From Deltaproteobacteria bacterium (GTDB lineage: Bacteria > Desulfobacterota > DSM-4660 > Desulfatiglandales > Desulfatiglandaceae): a DNA stretch of 64,000 nt. Positions 19,701 to 27,588 of this stretch are shown here, in pieces; the first letter of the stretch is position 1; each line of letters starts with the position of its first letter. The notes beneath the pieces are model-generated. The model saw nothing but the letters and a program-made list of their open reading frames with translations. It did not search any database and had not been told where the DNA came from. The stretch covers positions 1 to 64,000 of the forward strand of contig JAFDIV010000017.1 in the NCBI GenBank assembly GCA_019307815.1. Direction: 5' to 3'. Position numbers and translations under genes: made by a program.

Positions 19701-19947
19701 CAACGAAAGTGCGGTGCAGGTTCTTGGCGATGAGAAATTGAAGAAAATCGCCCAGGAGCTGGTGGACAGGGTGCGCAAGAGCGTGACCGTGGACTGGAGC
19801 AAGCGGGAAAATGCCAGAGCTCAATTACGGGTGCTCGTCAAGCGCATTTTGCGAAAATACGGCTACCCACCAGACAAGCAGGAACAGGCCACGGAACTCG
19901 TGCTAGAGCAAACAGAGGTACTATGCGGTGATTGGGTTACTTCCTGA
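16699..19947 (+). CDS. hsdR: Type I restriction endonuclease subunit HsdR
   Basis: The 1082-residue protein contains the PD-(D/E)XK nuclease domain ([19 protein letters not shown], residues 154-172), an SF2 translocase with Walker A HTQGSGKS near 355, DEAHR near 462 and TGTPI near 493, and a DUF3387-type C-terminal domain from about 740 to the end. Together with HsdM and HsdS it translocates and cuts DNA lacking methylation. Residues 139-149 ([11 protein letters not shown]) sit where relatives go directly from the VIE strand to RRPDIV and are encoded by an inserted palindrome. It is otherwise full length. It ends the GC-rich block. Confidence 0.95.
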   Translation: MTNLSENAIEQMALDELQALGWQVAFGPDIAFDGASPEREAAANYGDVVLARRLREALVRINPDMPHAAIEEALRRVLTLESPALIENNRRFHWLLTDGVDVSWMGAEGERHGKVWLLDVENPENNDWLAVNQFTVIENLSASRTRQAGKRERRPDIVLFVNGLPLVVIELKNPGTKQATLRQAFNQLQTYKQEIPSLFAYNAILVISDGMQARFGTITSGWDRFLPWRTIDGTDLYREPGNEKQSEGVVQPGLVTLIRGMLHLARFQDYVLNFITFEDNGGGTAGIAKKAAGYHQYHAVNQALASTLIACGIEAPPDARYARFVEAEAGDPFRVAESQSEYKSQFGDRRAGVVWHTQGSGKSLSMVFYASKVIRHPAMENPTIVVITDRNDLDNQLFSTFAANRQILRQTPVQAESRAHLRELLQVASGGVIFTTIQKFFPENKGDTYPLLSERHNIVVIADEAHRSQYDFIDGFARHMRDALPKASFIGFTGTPIEKEDKNTRAVFGDYISIYDIQRAVEDGATVPIYYESRLAKIELDEAEKPRLDEEFEEITETEEDEARKQRLRSKWASLEALVGTEKRIRLVAEDLVEHFERRQEALFGKGMIVCMSRRICVGMYEAITRLRPDWHSEDDAKGKIKVVMTGSASDPPEWQPHVRNKAARDLLARRFKDPDDELHLVIVRDMWLTGFDVPCLHTMYIDKPMRGHNLMQAIARVNRVFHDKPGGLVVDYLGIADSLKRALAVYAESGGRGKAAIDQAEAVAVMKEKYEVVQGILHGFDYRALLSVDTAGRMQGIADAMEFILGQEGGKKRYLQAVAALSKAFALAVPHVEALAIRDEVGLFQEIRAALIKATVSAGERTPEEIEAAVQQLISRAVSGHEVVDIFAAAGLDKPDISVLSDEFLAEVRALPQKNLAVETLRKLLQDEIKVRLRKNVVQSRAFSEMLEEALKKYHNRAIAAAQVIEELIAIAKEMREAQRRGEKLGLSKDEAAFYDALATNESAVQVLGDEKLKKIAQELVDRVRKSVTVDWSKRENARAQLRVLVKRILRKYGYPPDKQEQATELVLEQTEVLCGDWVTS
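17115..17144. repeat. Palindromic repeat inserted in frame in hsdR
   Basis: Outer arms CCTGTCTG (17115-17122) and CAGGCAGG (17137-17144) pair with one G-T wobble, and inner arms TCGCG and CGCGA pair around AA. The insertion keeps the hsdR frame and adds a peptide just ahead of the nuclease motif. Confidence 0.7.
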
Positions 19948-20183
19948 TATGATGGCCCTGTCAAGATGTAGAGGGGACCGCAAGATCTTGCTCTCCTCAA
20001 GCGATGTCTTACCGAATCTTAGCTATCCCATGGTCGCGGTGCTCGACCGAGCTGATCTCGACGCCTTGTTCGATCCGCAGGCAAAGCACCTGTCTGCGTG
20101 TAGACATGCGCAGCGAGGCGGGCGGCTCGATGTGCTGCGACATGGCCTCGACCAAGAGATATTGATGCTTCTAACGGGGAGAA
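19948..20183. other. Intergenic tail after hsdR with a degenerate palindrome and possible minus-strand gene remnant
   Basis: No convincing gene is present. GC stays high until about 20150. On the minus strand an open stretch from about 20165 to 20010 reads LLVEAMSQHIEPPASLRMST, RRQVLCLRIEQGVEISSVEH and RDHGIAKIR before a stop, which looks like a residual gene end. A degenerate member of the palindrome family (CCTGTCTGCG..., 20089-20118) lies within it. Confidence 0.35.
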
Positions 20184-20609
20184 ATGATACTTAAGCAGTG
20201 GCTTGAAAAAGAGGAAACAGCCAAAATATATTTGGACAATGCCAATCGTTGGCTGGAGGCGGGGGATTCAATAAACCGGGTCCCCGGTGAAATGGAAGCA
20301 TCAGTGTTTTGGGTCATAGAGGGGTGGTTATTACAGCGGGGAATTAAACCTGATTTCCGCAGTGGTTGGGGCTCCATGAAAGCACAATTTTTCAAGTTGG
20401 CCCCAAAAAAATTATCTCAAATGGCAAGGCGAATCCTGGCAAAGACAACGCTTCTCGAATCTGAGATTGAAGGATATTATCCAAGTAGAAAGTGGTCACT
20501 TGAAAGGTGGAATAAGGAGGCAAAGAATTGCGTAACAGAAATCAAAAGATTTATAGAGGCGATGGAGAAGAATCTGAGTTCTCAATCGTCTAACCTTCGA
20601 CAAAGTTGA
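20184..20609 (+). CDS. Unknown helical 141-residue protein, possibly HEPN-like
   Basis: The start ATG follows a GGGGAGA ribosome site. The product is all-helical by composition, with KIYLDNANRWLEAGDSINRV near residue 14 and a long charged C-terminal helix (SLERWNKEAKNCVTEIKRFI). The overall shape recalls HEPN-domain proteins, but the Rx4-6H ribonuclease motif is not visible, so this is a weak comparison. It lies just outside the GC-rich hsd block and 12 bases before the DUF4236 gene, on the same strand. Confidence 0.5.
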   Translation: MILKQWLEKEETAKIYLDNANRWLEAGDSINRVPGEMEASVFWVIEGWLLQRGIKPDFRSGWGSMKAQFFKLAPKKLSQMARRILAKTTLLESEIEGYYPSRKWSLERWNKEAKNCVTEIKRFIEAMEKNLSSQSSNLRQS

Positions 20610-20621
20610 AAAGAAGGTGAG

Positions 20622-21678
20622 ATGGCCTTCCGTTTCTGGAGAAGAATAAAAATTGCACCGGGTGTGACACTGAACCTGAGTAAATGGGGAGGCTCCTTGT
20701 CTTTCGGTCCACGAGGAGCCAAATTCACCATAGGCCCCCGAGGAAAGAGGGCGACAGTTGGTTTGCCAGGCACAGGACTCTTCTATACCTCTACATTTCC
20801 ATCCAAGAAACGGACGAAGCGTAGAAAAAGAAATTCTAGTGATTATGCGCCGACTGTTCGGCCCGAGGATCGCCTGACCCTGGGCTTCTTCAAGCGGCTT
20901 ATCACGCCGGACGACGAGGAGGCCCTGGTGGACGGTATGCGAGAGCTAGCACTTGGTAATGAGGATAAGGCGTTTGAACGCCTTAAGCAAACAGTTCACC
21001 TTGCCGACGGCGCGTACCTTGCCGGTTTCCTTGCCATCAAGAAAGAGAAACTTAATGAAGCTGAACAATATCTTACTGCTGCCCACAAGAATTATCGTAA
21101 GTTGGGCACCTATTTTTCCAAATATGGCATATCAGCCACCATGAGCCTGCCAATCACTGATGAGGTCTCGGCCCATGTTGGTCCTGATGTCAGGGGAATC
21201 CTGCTGGCCCTGGTGGAAATCTACCAGAGACAGAAAAAATGGAAGGATGCCCTTGATTGTCTAAATAAACTGCGTCGATTGGAGCCTGATGATGTGGTGG
21301 TCAAGCTTTCCTTTGTGGAGCTTTTGATGGAACTGCGGCCCAATGATCCAAGCGTATTCCGCAGGGTTGTGCACATGACTGAAGGGGTGGAAAACGAATC
21401 CGAGATCCATGCTGCTCTTTTGCTTTACAAGGCAAAGGCCCTGAGGCGGCTAAATCTAAAGGAGGCATCTCGTGATATCCTTACCAAAACCCTTCGCGGC
21501 AAGAAAAACAGGTCAGACGAACTACTCCACGCTCTCCGCTATGAGAGAGCACTGGTCTATGAGGACCTAGGCCAGCACATACGTGCACGCTTCGAACTTG
21601 AAGGGCCCTGCCCGCGGCAGGCGGGTCTATGCCGAAGCCCCTGATTATGAAGACGTGGCGACCCGGTTGGGGCTGTGA
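20622..21678 (+). pseudogene. DUF4236 and TPR protein, frameshifted near its C-terminus
   Basis: Residues 1-60 form the DUF4236 domain (FRFWRRIKIAPGVTLNLSKWG, then GPRGAKFTIGPRGKRATVG and LPGTGLFYT). From about 90 on, helical repeats of TPR type follow. In the present frame it stops at 21644 after the aberrant residues GPCPRQAGLCRSP. A 19-base GC-rich segment at 21603-21621 containing the palindrome CCTGCC-CGC-GGCAGG separates LEUCINE-GLU at 21600-21602 from an alternative frame reading RVYAEAPDYEDVATRLGL to TGA 21676-21678, the expected TPR ending. Removing the 19 bases restores that ending, so the insertion caused the frameshift. The altered protein may still work, since only about 18 residues change. 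Confidence 0.75.
21607..21621. repeat. Palindrome causing the C-terminal frameshift of the DUF4236 gene
   Basis: Perfect arms CCTGCC (21607-21612) and GGCAGG (21616-21621) around CGC. It is the core of the 19-base insertion at 21603-21621. A smaller related hairpin (CCTGC...GCAGG) occurs at 21784-21798. Confidence 0.65.
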
Positions 21679-21810
21679 CAAGCTGCTTAACGGAGCTGTG
21701 ACATCTGATGCTCGCGACAAACTTACGACACAGCTTGCGACATCTGGTTCAGACCGGGAAGGGAGAGAATCCGAATCAGTGCCCCTGCTTGCTGGCAGGC
21801 GCTCCGCTTC

Positions 21811-22010
21811 TCAATCCTTACCATGGCTGAACACCTTGGGCGCCACTTCTAGAAGCTGCTTTTTCCACGGGTTGATTTTATTAAGACAGGCCTCAAACTC
21901 CTCTGCCACTTCATTCGCTGTCTTCCCCGCTTGCAACGGGCAAGTGTTCCTTGATGGCTTCCAGTGCAAGCTTAGCTTTGAATTCCTCAGAAAATCTCCC
22001 GCCTCACCTG
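21811..22010 (-). pseudogene. IS3-family transposase OrfA remnant
   Basis: On the minus strand two frames together give an IS3 OrfA: RFSEEFKAKLALEAIKEHLP from 21997 downward, then after a shift NEVAEEFEACLNKINPWKKQ and LLEVAPKVFSHGKD ending at TAA 21811-21813. This is the helix-turn-helix N-terminal half of the transposase (typical form: EFKAKVALEAL ... QISQWKKQLLEGAPELF). No OrfB is present, so only a dead fragment remains. Confidence 0.7.
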
Positions 22011-22213
22011 ACCATCGGCAGGGTTTCACGTTGGACCCCTTTTCTCAAAGTCCAGGTTTTCACTTTATCATATTGTCGCGTTTTTGGGGTCCACTATATC
22101 TCAACATGGATCTGCTTAATGAAGCAGAGCTGCCTGTCTACCGCGAGGTAGAGAGAACCAAGTTGCCATTTAACCATGGGGACACCGCACACAAAAGTGC
22201 GAAAGATTCTTGA

Positions 22214-22342
22214 CGCTACCGGTTTCCATTAGAGGAAATATACAGATTGATAGAAAGGGATATAAATCTTGATGATGAAGATTACGAATGGCAATCGGTA
22301 GTGTCAGACATTAGGCAAGGATGCTTTAGAAGATATTTTTTG
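22214..22342 (+). pseudogene. Gene fragment, EEIYRLIERDINLDDEDYEW frame
   Basis: After TGA 22211-22213 an open frame reads RYRFPLEEIYRLIERDINLD followed by DEDYEWQSVVSDIRQG. The sequence is protein-like but has no start and runs into the antisense of the PEP-CTERM gene. It is probably a leftover N-terminal piece of a lost gene. I cannot name the family with certainty. Confidence 0.35.
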
Positions 22343-23076
22343 TTATTTGTTCAAAAACTTTCTGCCAAAGCCTGCAAGACCAATTAATCCAGTACCGAGA
22401 AGGATCATGGTAACCGGTTCGGGTACTGGAGCTGTCTCCGCATCGTGCGAAAATGGGGCGAACGCTATAACCTGGCCATTTGATGACATTGTAAACAGAT
22501 CAAAATGGATACCATCTACTCCATCTGCAAGGGAGTTGATGGTAATGTCGAAAATTTCAGTATATCCCGAGCCAGAGCCACTCTGTCCTGGCTGGGTGTC
22601 ATAAATTATGCCCTCGTCGCCATCAAAGCTAAATTTGTAAAATTCAAAATAGGTGTCGTAAACGCCATGGGGTGCTAAGGCATTGGAGTCGGTGAGAGGG
22701 GGGCTCCATAGCCAGAGCCAGAAGAATCTACAGTCAAGGTTGACCCATCATTTTGAACTGTAATATCGAAAACATCCGTATTGTTAGCTGTTGTTGGAAC
22801 AGCTGCTGCAACAAGGTAAGCCGTTTGGGAAGCGTCTAAGCTGCTGCCCCAAGCATACTTACCATTGCGGTCAATCGCGTTTGCATATGCATTTAACTTA
22901 AATGAGTTTTCCTCGACAATCCATGTCTGAGACGAGGGGTCGTATGTCCAGGTTCCATCGTTTCCCGGACCAAGTTGGAGCGAAGGCAAAGCGTGCGCAG
23001 CACCGACAAGAATTAACAAGATTGCAATTGTTCCCAGCAGGACGCTGCATAAAAACTCTCTTTTCAATTTTGGCAT
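22343..23076 (-). pseudogene. PEP-CTERM sorted secreted protein (choice-of-anchor type) with one frameshift
   Basis: From ATG 23076 (ribosome site GGAGGG upstream) a signal peptide (about residues 1-30, LLGTIAILLILVGAAHA) leads into a beta-rich domain. The first frame stops after 133 residues at 22675. One base more in the C6 run (G6 on the plus strand, 22698-22703) would continue as LTDSNALAPHGVYDTYFEFY and run to a classical PEP-CTERM tail: PVPEPVTMILLGTGLIGLAG, then FGRKFLNK and TAA 22343. That tail directs exosortase processing and surface anchoring in exopolysaccharide-producing Gram-negatives. The domain before it resembles the choice-of-anchor families. The lesion could be a mutation, phase variation or a sequencing error in the homopolymer. 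Confidence 0.75.
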
Positions 23077-23323
23077 AGTTAGACCCTCCTTTTGTATACT
23101 TCCAGCACTGGTTATGCCATGGATGCCGAAAAGAGAAGGGAAAAATAGACTTCCCCTGATAATTCACAGTATTAGGGATACCTTTTTTCCAAAAGACCAA
23201 GTGAACAGCCAGGGAGGCATTCGTGAGGTCACTAAGAAAGGAGGTAATTTATTGCCAATTTATGTGTAAGTCTTTACCAGTGTAGCATAAAATTACCCAG
23301 AAGATGGCCGTAGTTCCAGGTAT

Positions 23324-23773
23324 CTATTTTCTCCCCCTGCCTTTACCTTTACTCATTCCCTTGCTTTTTACCATATGAACCCGGGGGGAATTGCAATAAA
23401 GGTCTTGTCGAGCTTTTAGTTCATGGAACTGTTTTGAGCCGGGTTTGATACCCAGGTGCTTCGCTATGACTCCCCATCCCCTGCCTTTATAAGTATCATA
23501 AATATTAACCACCTCGCTAACAGGCTGGTCAGCCATCTCCGCGAGCCTGAACACCATATAGGTATCTGACGGGCTTCCCACTTTATTCAAGACAGCTCTA
23601 ACCTCAATATTCCCAACGCTAAAACGCATTGCCACCCGTGCACTGAAATCAGACAAATCCGCCCCTGCTCGAAGATCGAAGTCATCCATCCATCTAAATT
23701 CTCCACCCTTAGCTACCGAAGACAGTGCAAAGGTTAAAGCGAAAACGAAAAAAAAGATTCTTACTATTTTCAT
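23324..23773 (-). CDS. Secreted protein of unknown function with signal peptide
   Basis: The 149-residue product has a signal peptide (MKIVRIFFFVFALTFALSSVAKG) with cleavage expected near residue 22, a middle region with RGWGVIAKHLGIKPGSKQFH (a block I associate with small secreted proteins of Desulfobacterota), and a basic Lys/Gly-rich tail (KSKGMSKGKGRGRK). A GGAGGGA ribosome site precedes the ATG. No function is known to me. It is intact, unlike its neighbours on both sides. Confidence 0.65.
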   Translation of the reverse strand: MKIVRIFFFVFALTFALSSVAKGGEFRWMDDFDLRAGADLSDFSARVAMRFSVGNIEVRAVLNKVGSPSDTYMVFRLAEMADQPVSEVVNIYDTYKGRGWGVIAKHLGIKPGSKQFHELKARQDLYCNSPRVHMVKSKGMSKGKGRGRK

Positions 23774-23968
23774 AGAGATCCCTCCTTGTTGTATTGTAAT
23801 TCGGCTGATAATGAGTATTTCTTTATTGTGAGTCAGATGAAGCTCCGTTGGCGGGGTTCAATAGGCACCCACACATGCCTTTGGTAGGAGTTCCTCAGGG
23901 ACGAAAAACCACCATATGTCCCCCGGTGAATGGGAATCGATTATGTAATAGTATAGTTACTTGCGGGA

Positions 23969-24371
23969 TTAGTAGTTGGGGAGCAGGTCTTTCATCGCCT
24001 TTTCAAACTCTTCCATTTTGAATGGTTTTTGGAAAACTATATCTGCGGCTTTTTCAGATCTGGCTTGATCCGCTGATTTCGTGTATCCGGTCATAATAAA
24101 GGTCTTGATCCACTGGTATTTTTCCCGGGCCATTTTACAGATTTCTATTCCCGACAGTCCCGGGTGGTTAACATCGGTGATAATTAAATCTATTTGATGG
24201 TGGTTTTGTTCGAGTATCTTTAAAGCTTCGTGGCCATCCATATGTTGGATAAATCATAACAGTGCTTCGGGAGAATATTCCTTGAAGAACTTCTGACAAG
24301 ATCTCCACAATAGCTTTTTCATCCTCAACAAAAAGAATTCCAATGTTTCTCACGTTCCTGTCTCCGGGCAA
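23969..24371 (-). pseudogene. Broken CheY-like response regulator receiver domain
   Basis: The N-terminal part reads NIGILFVEDEKAIVEILSEV from about 24350 and contains the acidic pocket ED. After a frame change the sequence continues KEYSPEALL, a TGA, then FIQHMDGHEALKILEQNHHQ, IDLIITDVNHPGLSG (phospho-acceptor D in ITDV), and KPF near the end. Thus one frameshift near 24275 and one in-frame TGA near 24254 separate the two halves of a single receiver domain. All elements of the fold are recognisable, so decay is recent. Confidence 0.75.
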
Positions 24372-24627
24372 TGGCTACTCTTCTTGGTAATCTATAATGT
24401 TGACTATTCTTTCGCACATCCTAGGGCATCTGTCCACTGCTCTTTTCCGTGGGTATGGTACCGTCGGGCTTCCCACAAGGCGAGGCGGATTACTATAGAA
24501 ATCTCATATAATTGCCGACTAAATATACAGTGGCCCGCGGAAGGTCCCCCAAACTTGGAGAACGTAACAAGGATATACGGGCTAATAACTTTGTTGAACC
24601 TTCGAGGGTTCCTTTGGAATACGCATA

Positions 24628-25407
24628 ATGCTAAATACCCAACCAATCCGAACGTGGCTAGGCACTATAGTGCTGCGGTGTCCACCGTGTAACTGGGGAA
24701 AGTGCATCTTTTGCGGCTATGCAAAAGAGTGCATTGTCCAGAGTGAGCCTTCGGCAAAAGATTTCCTTAACCAGTTCAGATGCTATTTCAAAAGATATGG
24801 TACCCCCGATTACCTGGAGATTTACAACAGCGGGTCATTCTTGGATGACAAGCAGATTTCGCCAAACTCTAGGATCGAGATTTTCAGGTATTTGTATAAA
24901 TAGGGCGTATGGAGCGTGGCGATCGAATCACGACCGGAATATATTAGGCGCGATAATCTAACTCCCCTGCTGGCCGAGTACAAAGGAGACCTCACCGTAT
25001 GTATTGGACTGGAGGTGGCAGATGATGTGGCTTTAAGAAAACTTAGAAAAGGATTTTCACTTAAAGATGTAGAGAAAGCACAATCATTACTCAAGAGCAT
25101 GGGCCTATCATCCAGGGCATACATCCTGGCAGGTGCCCCATTTACACAAAGTGCAGTGCACCAAGCCATTGAATCAGTTCAATATGCAAAGGGACTGGGG
25201 TTTGACGAGATATCACTGCTAGCAGCGTATCCAATGGAAGGCACGCAGGGTTATGAGTTGTGGAAGAAAGGGGAGTGGAGGCTGCTGGATCTGAAAGAAT
25301 TTAACGATATCGCCATGGCGGCCAGGCAGATTATGCCTAGTATTGATGTGTCATGTGTTGGGCTAATGAAATTCGTGAAGAGAAGTAGGGAACCTAATAT
25401 TAAGTAA
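24628..25407 (+). pseudogene. Radical SAM protein, RaSEA/TIGR01210-like, interrupted by an in-frame TAG
   Basis: The first segment (92 codons to TAG 24901-24903) contains the cluster motif CPPCNWGKCIFCGYAKEC and YLEIYNSGSFLDDKQISP. The same frame continues after TAG as GVWSVAIESRPEYIRRDNLT and runs to TAA 25405-25407. The join FRYLYK-TAG-GVWSVAIESRPEYI matches the usual FRYLKKKGVxSVAIESRPEYI, so exactly one sense codon (probably Lys) has become TAG. The family includes the archaeosine-forming radical SAM enzyme and bacterial relatives of unknown role. The N-terminus is also about 30 residues shorter than usual. The gene is either a pseudogene or recoded; a shorter restart at GTG 24916 would lack the cluster. 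Confidence 0.7.
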
Positions 25408-25421
25408 GAAGGAGGTAAGAA

Positions 25422-25910
25422 ATGAAATTACATGAGATAGTCATCGAATGGGAGGGACCACTCAGTGTTCAGGAAGTGATTGCCAATAAAACTGATGGAG
25501 GGGAGGAACCTGATTGGGACGGAAATGATTATGGCCTGTACCAGATTTATGGAAAACATATTTTGTGTGGCCCTGATACGTTGCTTTATGTGGGGAAGAC
25601 AACGGAGCAAACGTTCTCACAACGTATCGACCAGCATTACCAGGATTTTTTGAAGAACGAGGAAGGCATAAAGGTTTACCTTGGCAGAGTCTTCGATCCC
25701 GATCGACACAGCCCCCGTGATAACTGGCGGCAATGGTATCGGGACATAGACATAGCAGAGCGTATCATGATCTACAAGTACTGCCCCAACTATAACAGTC
25801 AGGGCATAGGGGACAGGCCGCCCATCAATGACAAAAGGAAAATCAAGCTTTTTCATAAAGGCGCGAGGCATAGACTAGAGGAGGTGGATATTGCCCCGGA
25901 TGATTTTTGA
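25422..25910 (+). CDS. GIY-YIG superfamily nuclease-like protein
   Basis: The 162-residue product carries GLYQIYG near residue 38 and LLYVGKTTEQTFSQRIDQH near residue 52, the GIY-YIG core with the basic R in FSQRI. Further on, AERIMIYKYCPNYN supplies the expected catalytic Glu and the terminal Asn. The first 35 residues (MKLHEIVIEWEGPLSVQEVI) are a strand-rich extension. GGAGG lies six bases before the ATG, 14 bases after the radical SAM gene, so the two were probably co-transcribed. It may be a stand-alone endonuclease acting in defence or repair. Confidence 0.65.
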   Translation: MKLHEIVIEWEGPLSVQEVIANKTDGGEEPDWDGNDYGLYQIYGKHILCGPDTLLYVGKTTEQTFSQRIDQHYQDFLKNEEGIKVYLGRVFDPDRHSPRDNWRQWYRDIDIAERIMIYKYCPNYNSQGIGDRPPINDKRKIKLFHKGARHRLEEVDIAPDDF

Positions 25911-26091
25911 GATTTTGGTGGTATTCTTAGATCGTAGAATTGAAGCGCACTGGACGACTAGAGCCTGCTGTAGCTAGCTCAAGGGAATAAGGGTGTTGCC
26001 CAGGCTTGAGCATCTAAATCGGGAAACTTCCAGCGGGATAGACTAAGAACCCAGCTTATGAACTCCTATTTTTCCAGGGGGAGTGCACAAA

Positions 26092-26739
26092 ATGAGCGAC
26101 GATAGGAGAATTTTATCCAAAACTGAATTTTTTAATCTTCTGCGCCAGGACGGTACTGTAAGAAAACAGGTTGTTCTGGTGGAAGGAACCCGTAACCTTC
26201 CTACCAGAGATAGGCCCAAACTGGTAGAGTTTGCAAAAGAGCTTGCTCGTCTCCTACCAGAGGTCATGTTCCGCACCGGCAATGCCCCGGGTGCCGACGA
26301 GGCATTTGCTGAAGGGGTGAGAAATGTTGACCCATCCAGGCTGCAATATGTTTTACCTTATGAGACCCACGCAAAGAAGAGGATTGATCCCCATTCGCAA
26401 GTTTACCCCCTTGATGCGATTCCCGATTCTGAATTGGAAGAGGCTTGCCGGCAGGCCATGGAGGCAACACCTGGGATTGCTGGCCTCATTAAGCTATACA
26501 TGAGGTTACATGTAAAGAACAGGTCCACGGTGAAGGCGCTTTACCTCATAAGGGATGCATTGAAAGTTCTTGGTTCACGGGCATTGTCCCTTGCCCCTGC
26601 TACAGCAGGGATTTTTTATGTGGATCCAAGAAAGCCGGACAGCGGAGGGACAGGGCACACCATTAGGCTATGTCGACTCAGCAACGTACCGGTATGGAAC
26701 CAAACGCGCTGGATGAAGTGGCTCGACCAACTGGTCTAA
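26092..26739 (+). CDS. SLOG-domain (DprA/LOG-like) nucleotide-binding protein
   Basis: ATG 26092 follows a GGGGGAG site, so it is preferred over GTG 26083. The 215-residue product has a Rossmann-like N-terminal half with VVLVEGTRNLPTRD and MFRTGNAPGADEAFAEGV, the pattern of SLOG proteins that bind nucleotide-derived ligands (for example YspA-type sensors in defence). The second half is less conserved and ends LCRLSNVPVWNQTRWMKWL. No effector domain is fused and no neighbour is an obvious partner. The family assignment is from the motif only. Confidence 0.6.
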   Translation: MSDDRRILSKTEFFNLLRQDGTVRKQVVLVEGTRNLPTRDRPKLVEFAKELARLLPEVMFRTGNAPGADEAFAEGVRNVDPSRLQYVLPYETHAKKRIDPHSQVYPLDAIPDSELEEACRQAMEATPGIAGLIKLYMRLHVKNRSTVKALYLIRDALKVLGSRALSLAPATAGIFYVDPRKPDSGGTGHTIRLCRLSNVPVWNQTRWMKWLDQLV

Positions 26740-26841
26740 GTGGTCATTTTTTAGGTCGCATGTTGGGAATACTGTTGGGAGCAATTCTTGTGGTCGAAAA
26801 AATAAGGGGTTGTGAATTAAGGTAACTTCTTGATTTTATTA

Positions 26842-26918
26842 TGGCGGGCGATGCGCGACTCGAACGCGCGACCTCTGGTTCCGGAGACCAACGCTCTATC
26901 CAACTGAGCTAATCGCCC
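26842..26918 (-). tRNA. tRNA-Arg(CCG)
   Basis: On the minus strand the sequence folds as a full cloverleaf: acceptor GGGCGAU with AUCGCCC, D-loop AGUUGGAUA, anticodon loop CUCCGGA (anticodon CCG, reading CGG), and T-loop UUCGAGU in stem GCGCG/CGCGC. The CCA end is encoded (26842-26844). Length is 77 nt. Confidence 0.95.
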
Positions 26919-27008
26919 GTATCCAATAAAATACTTTTAACAGGTTTTAGGCTAGTGGTCAATACATTCCGAAAGTCAGTGGTTTCTAATAACCCGAAGG
27001 GCAGAGTT

Positions 27009-27026
27009 CCACGGGCTTGCCCGTGG
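27009..27026. repeat. Left-end hairpin of the IS200/IS605 element
   Basis: Perfect 8-base arms CCACGGGC/GCCCGTGG with a TT loop. The same 18 bases recur at the right end. Confidence 0.75.
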
Positions 27027-27066
27027 GTGAATGTACGCGGCGGAGATACTGTGGTAAAATGGTTGA

Positions 27067-27501
27067 ATGGAAATTCGGCTGTCCGGACATGGAGCATACC
27101 GAACCGAGTACCATATTGTTTGGATACCAAAGTATCGACGCCGCATCCTGAATCCTGGTGTACGCGGGTACTTGGTAAAGGTTCTCGCGAAGGTTGTTCG
27201 GGGTATGCCTGGGTGCGAGATTATTGAACAAAACATACAGGTCGATCACGTTCATTTGCTTATGATCATTCCTCCGAAATATGCAGTGAGTGATGTTGTT
27301 GGAAGGATAAAAGCAATGACGGCAAGCCAGCTACGGAAAAAATTTGACTGGTTAAAGAAGGTGTATTGGAAAGAGAACATAGTTTGGTCACCGGGATATT
27401 TTGTTTCCACAGTTGGGATTGATGAGGATAAAATCATAAAGTACATACGCTGGCAACAAGACCAGGATTCAGGTCAAGCGAAGCTTGAATTTATTAAATA
27501 G
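27067..27501 (+). CDS. tnpA: IS200/IS605-family transposase TnpA (Y1 HUH)
   Basis: The 144-residue product is full length for Y1 transposases. It shows HIVWIPKYRRRIL near residue 16, the HUH metal-binding motif in VDHVHLLM near residue 60, and the nucleophile Tyr in GYFVSTVG near residue 117. Such enzymes move single-stranded DNA by peel-and-paste through recognition of subterminal hairpins, which are present on both sides of the gene. The stop TAG lies directly before the right hairpin. The element appears intact. Confidence 0.92.
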   Translation: MEIRLSGHGAYRTEYHIVWIPKYRRRILNPGVRGYLVKVLAKVVRGMPGCEIIEQNIQVDHVHLLMIIPPKYAVSDVVGRIKAMTASQLRKKFDWLKKVYWKENIVWSPGYFVSTVGIDEDKIIKYIRWQQDQDSGQAKLEFIK

Positions 27502-27503
27502 GG

Positions 27504-27521
27504 CCACGGGCTTGCCCGTGG
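27504..27521. repeat. Right-end hairpin of the IS200/IS605 element
   Basis: Identical to the left-end hairpin (8-base arms, TT loop), three bases after the transposase stop. Confidence 0.75.
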
Positions 27522-27588
27522 GTATCTACCAAATACCATCCGAAAATCATTGACATAGACAAGCACCCTAGCTAATTATATACACAAG

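Larger units (their letters stand above)
26969..27550 (+). mobile_element. IS200/IS605-type insertion (TnpA only)
   Basis: A Y1 transposase gene is flanked by identical hairpins CCACGGGC-TT-GCCCGTGG at 27009-27026 and 27504-27521, the subterminal hairpins expected at the left and right ends of IS200/IS605 elements. No tnpB follows. The exact ends are not defined; similar short stretches CCGAAAGTCAGTG (26969) and CCGAAAATCATTG (27540) lie outside the two hairpins. It sits between tRNA-Arg and tRNA-Leu. Confidence 0.75.

Noticed and set aside
21629-22213. Long plus-strand frame of 194 codons
   Set aside because: It overlaps the frameshifted end of the DUF4236 gene and the antisense of the IS3 OrfA remnant. 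Its composition shows no family and it contains no ribosome site, so it is a chance frame.
24384-24692. Plus-strand frame of 102 codons ahead of the radical SAM gene
   Set aside because: Its amino-acid composition is unlike a real protein, it has no ribosome site, and it runs into the radical SAM start in another frame.
26446-26462. GCCGGCAGGC patch in the SLOG gene resembling the palindrome family
   Set aside because: It lacks a second arm and codes for a normal helix (EEACRQAMEA), so it is native sequence.
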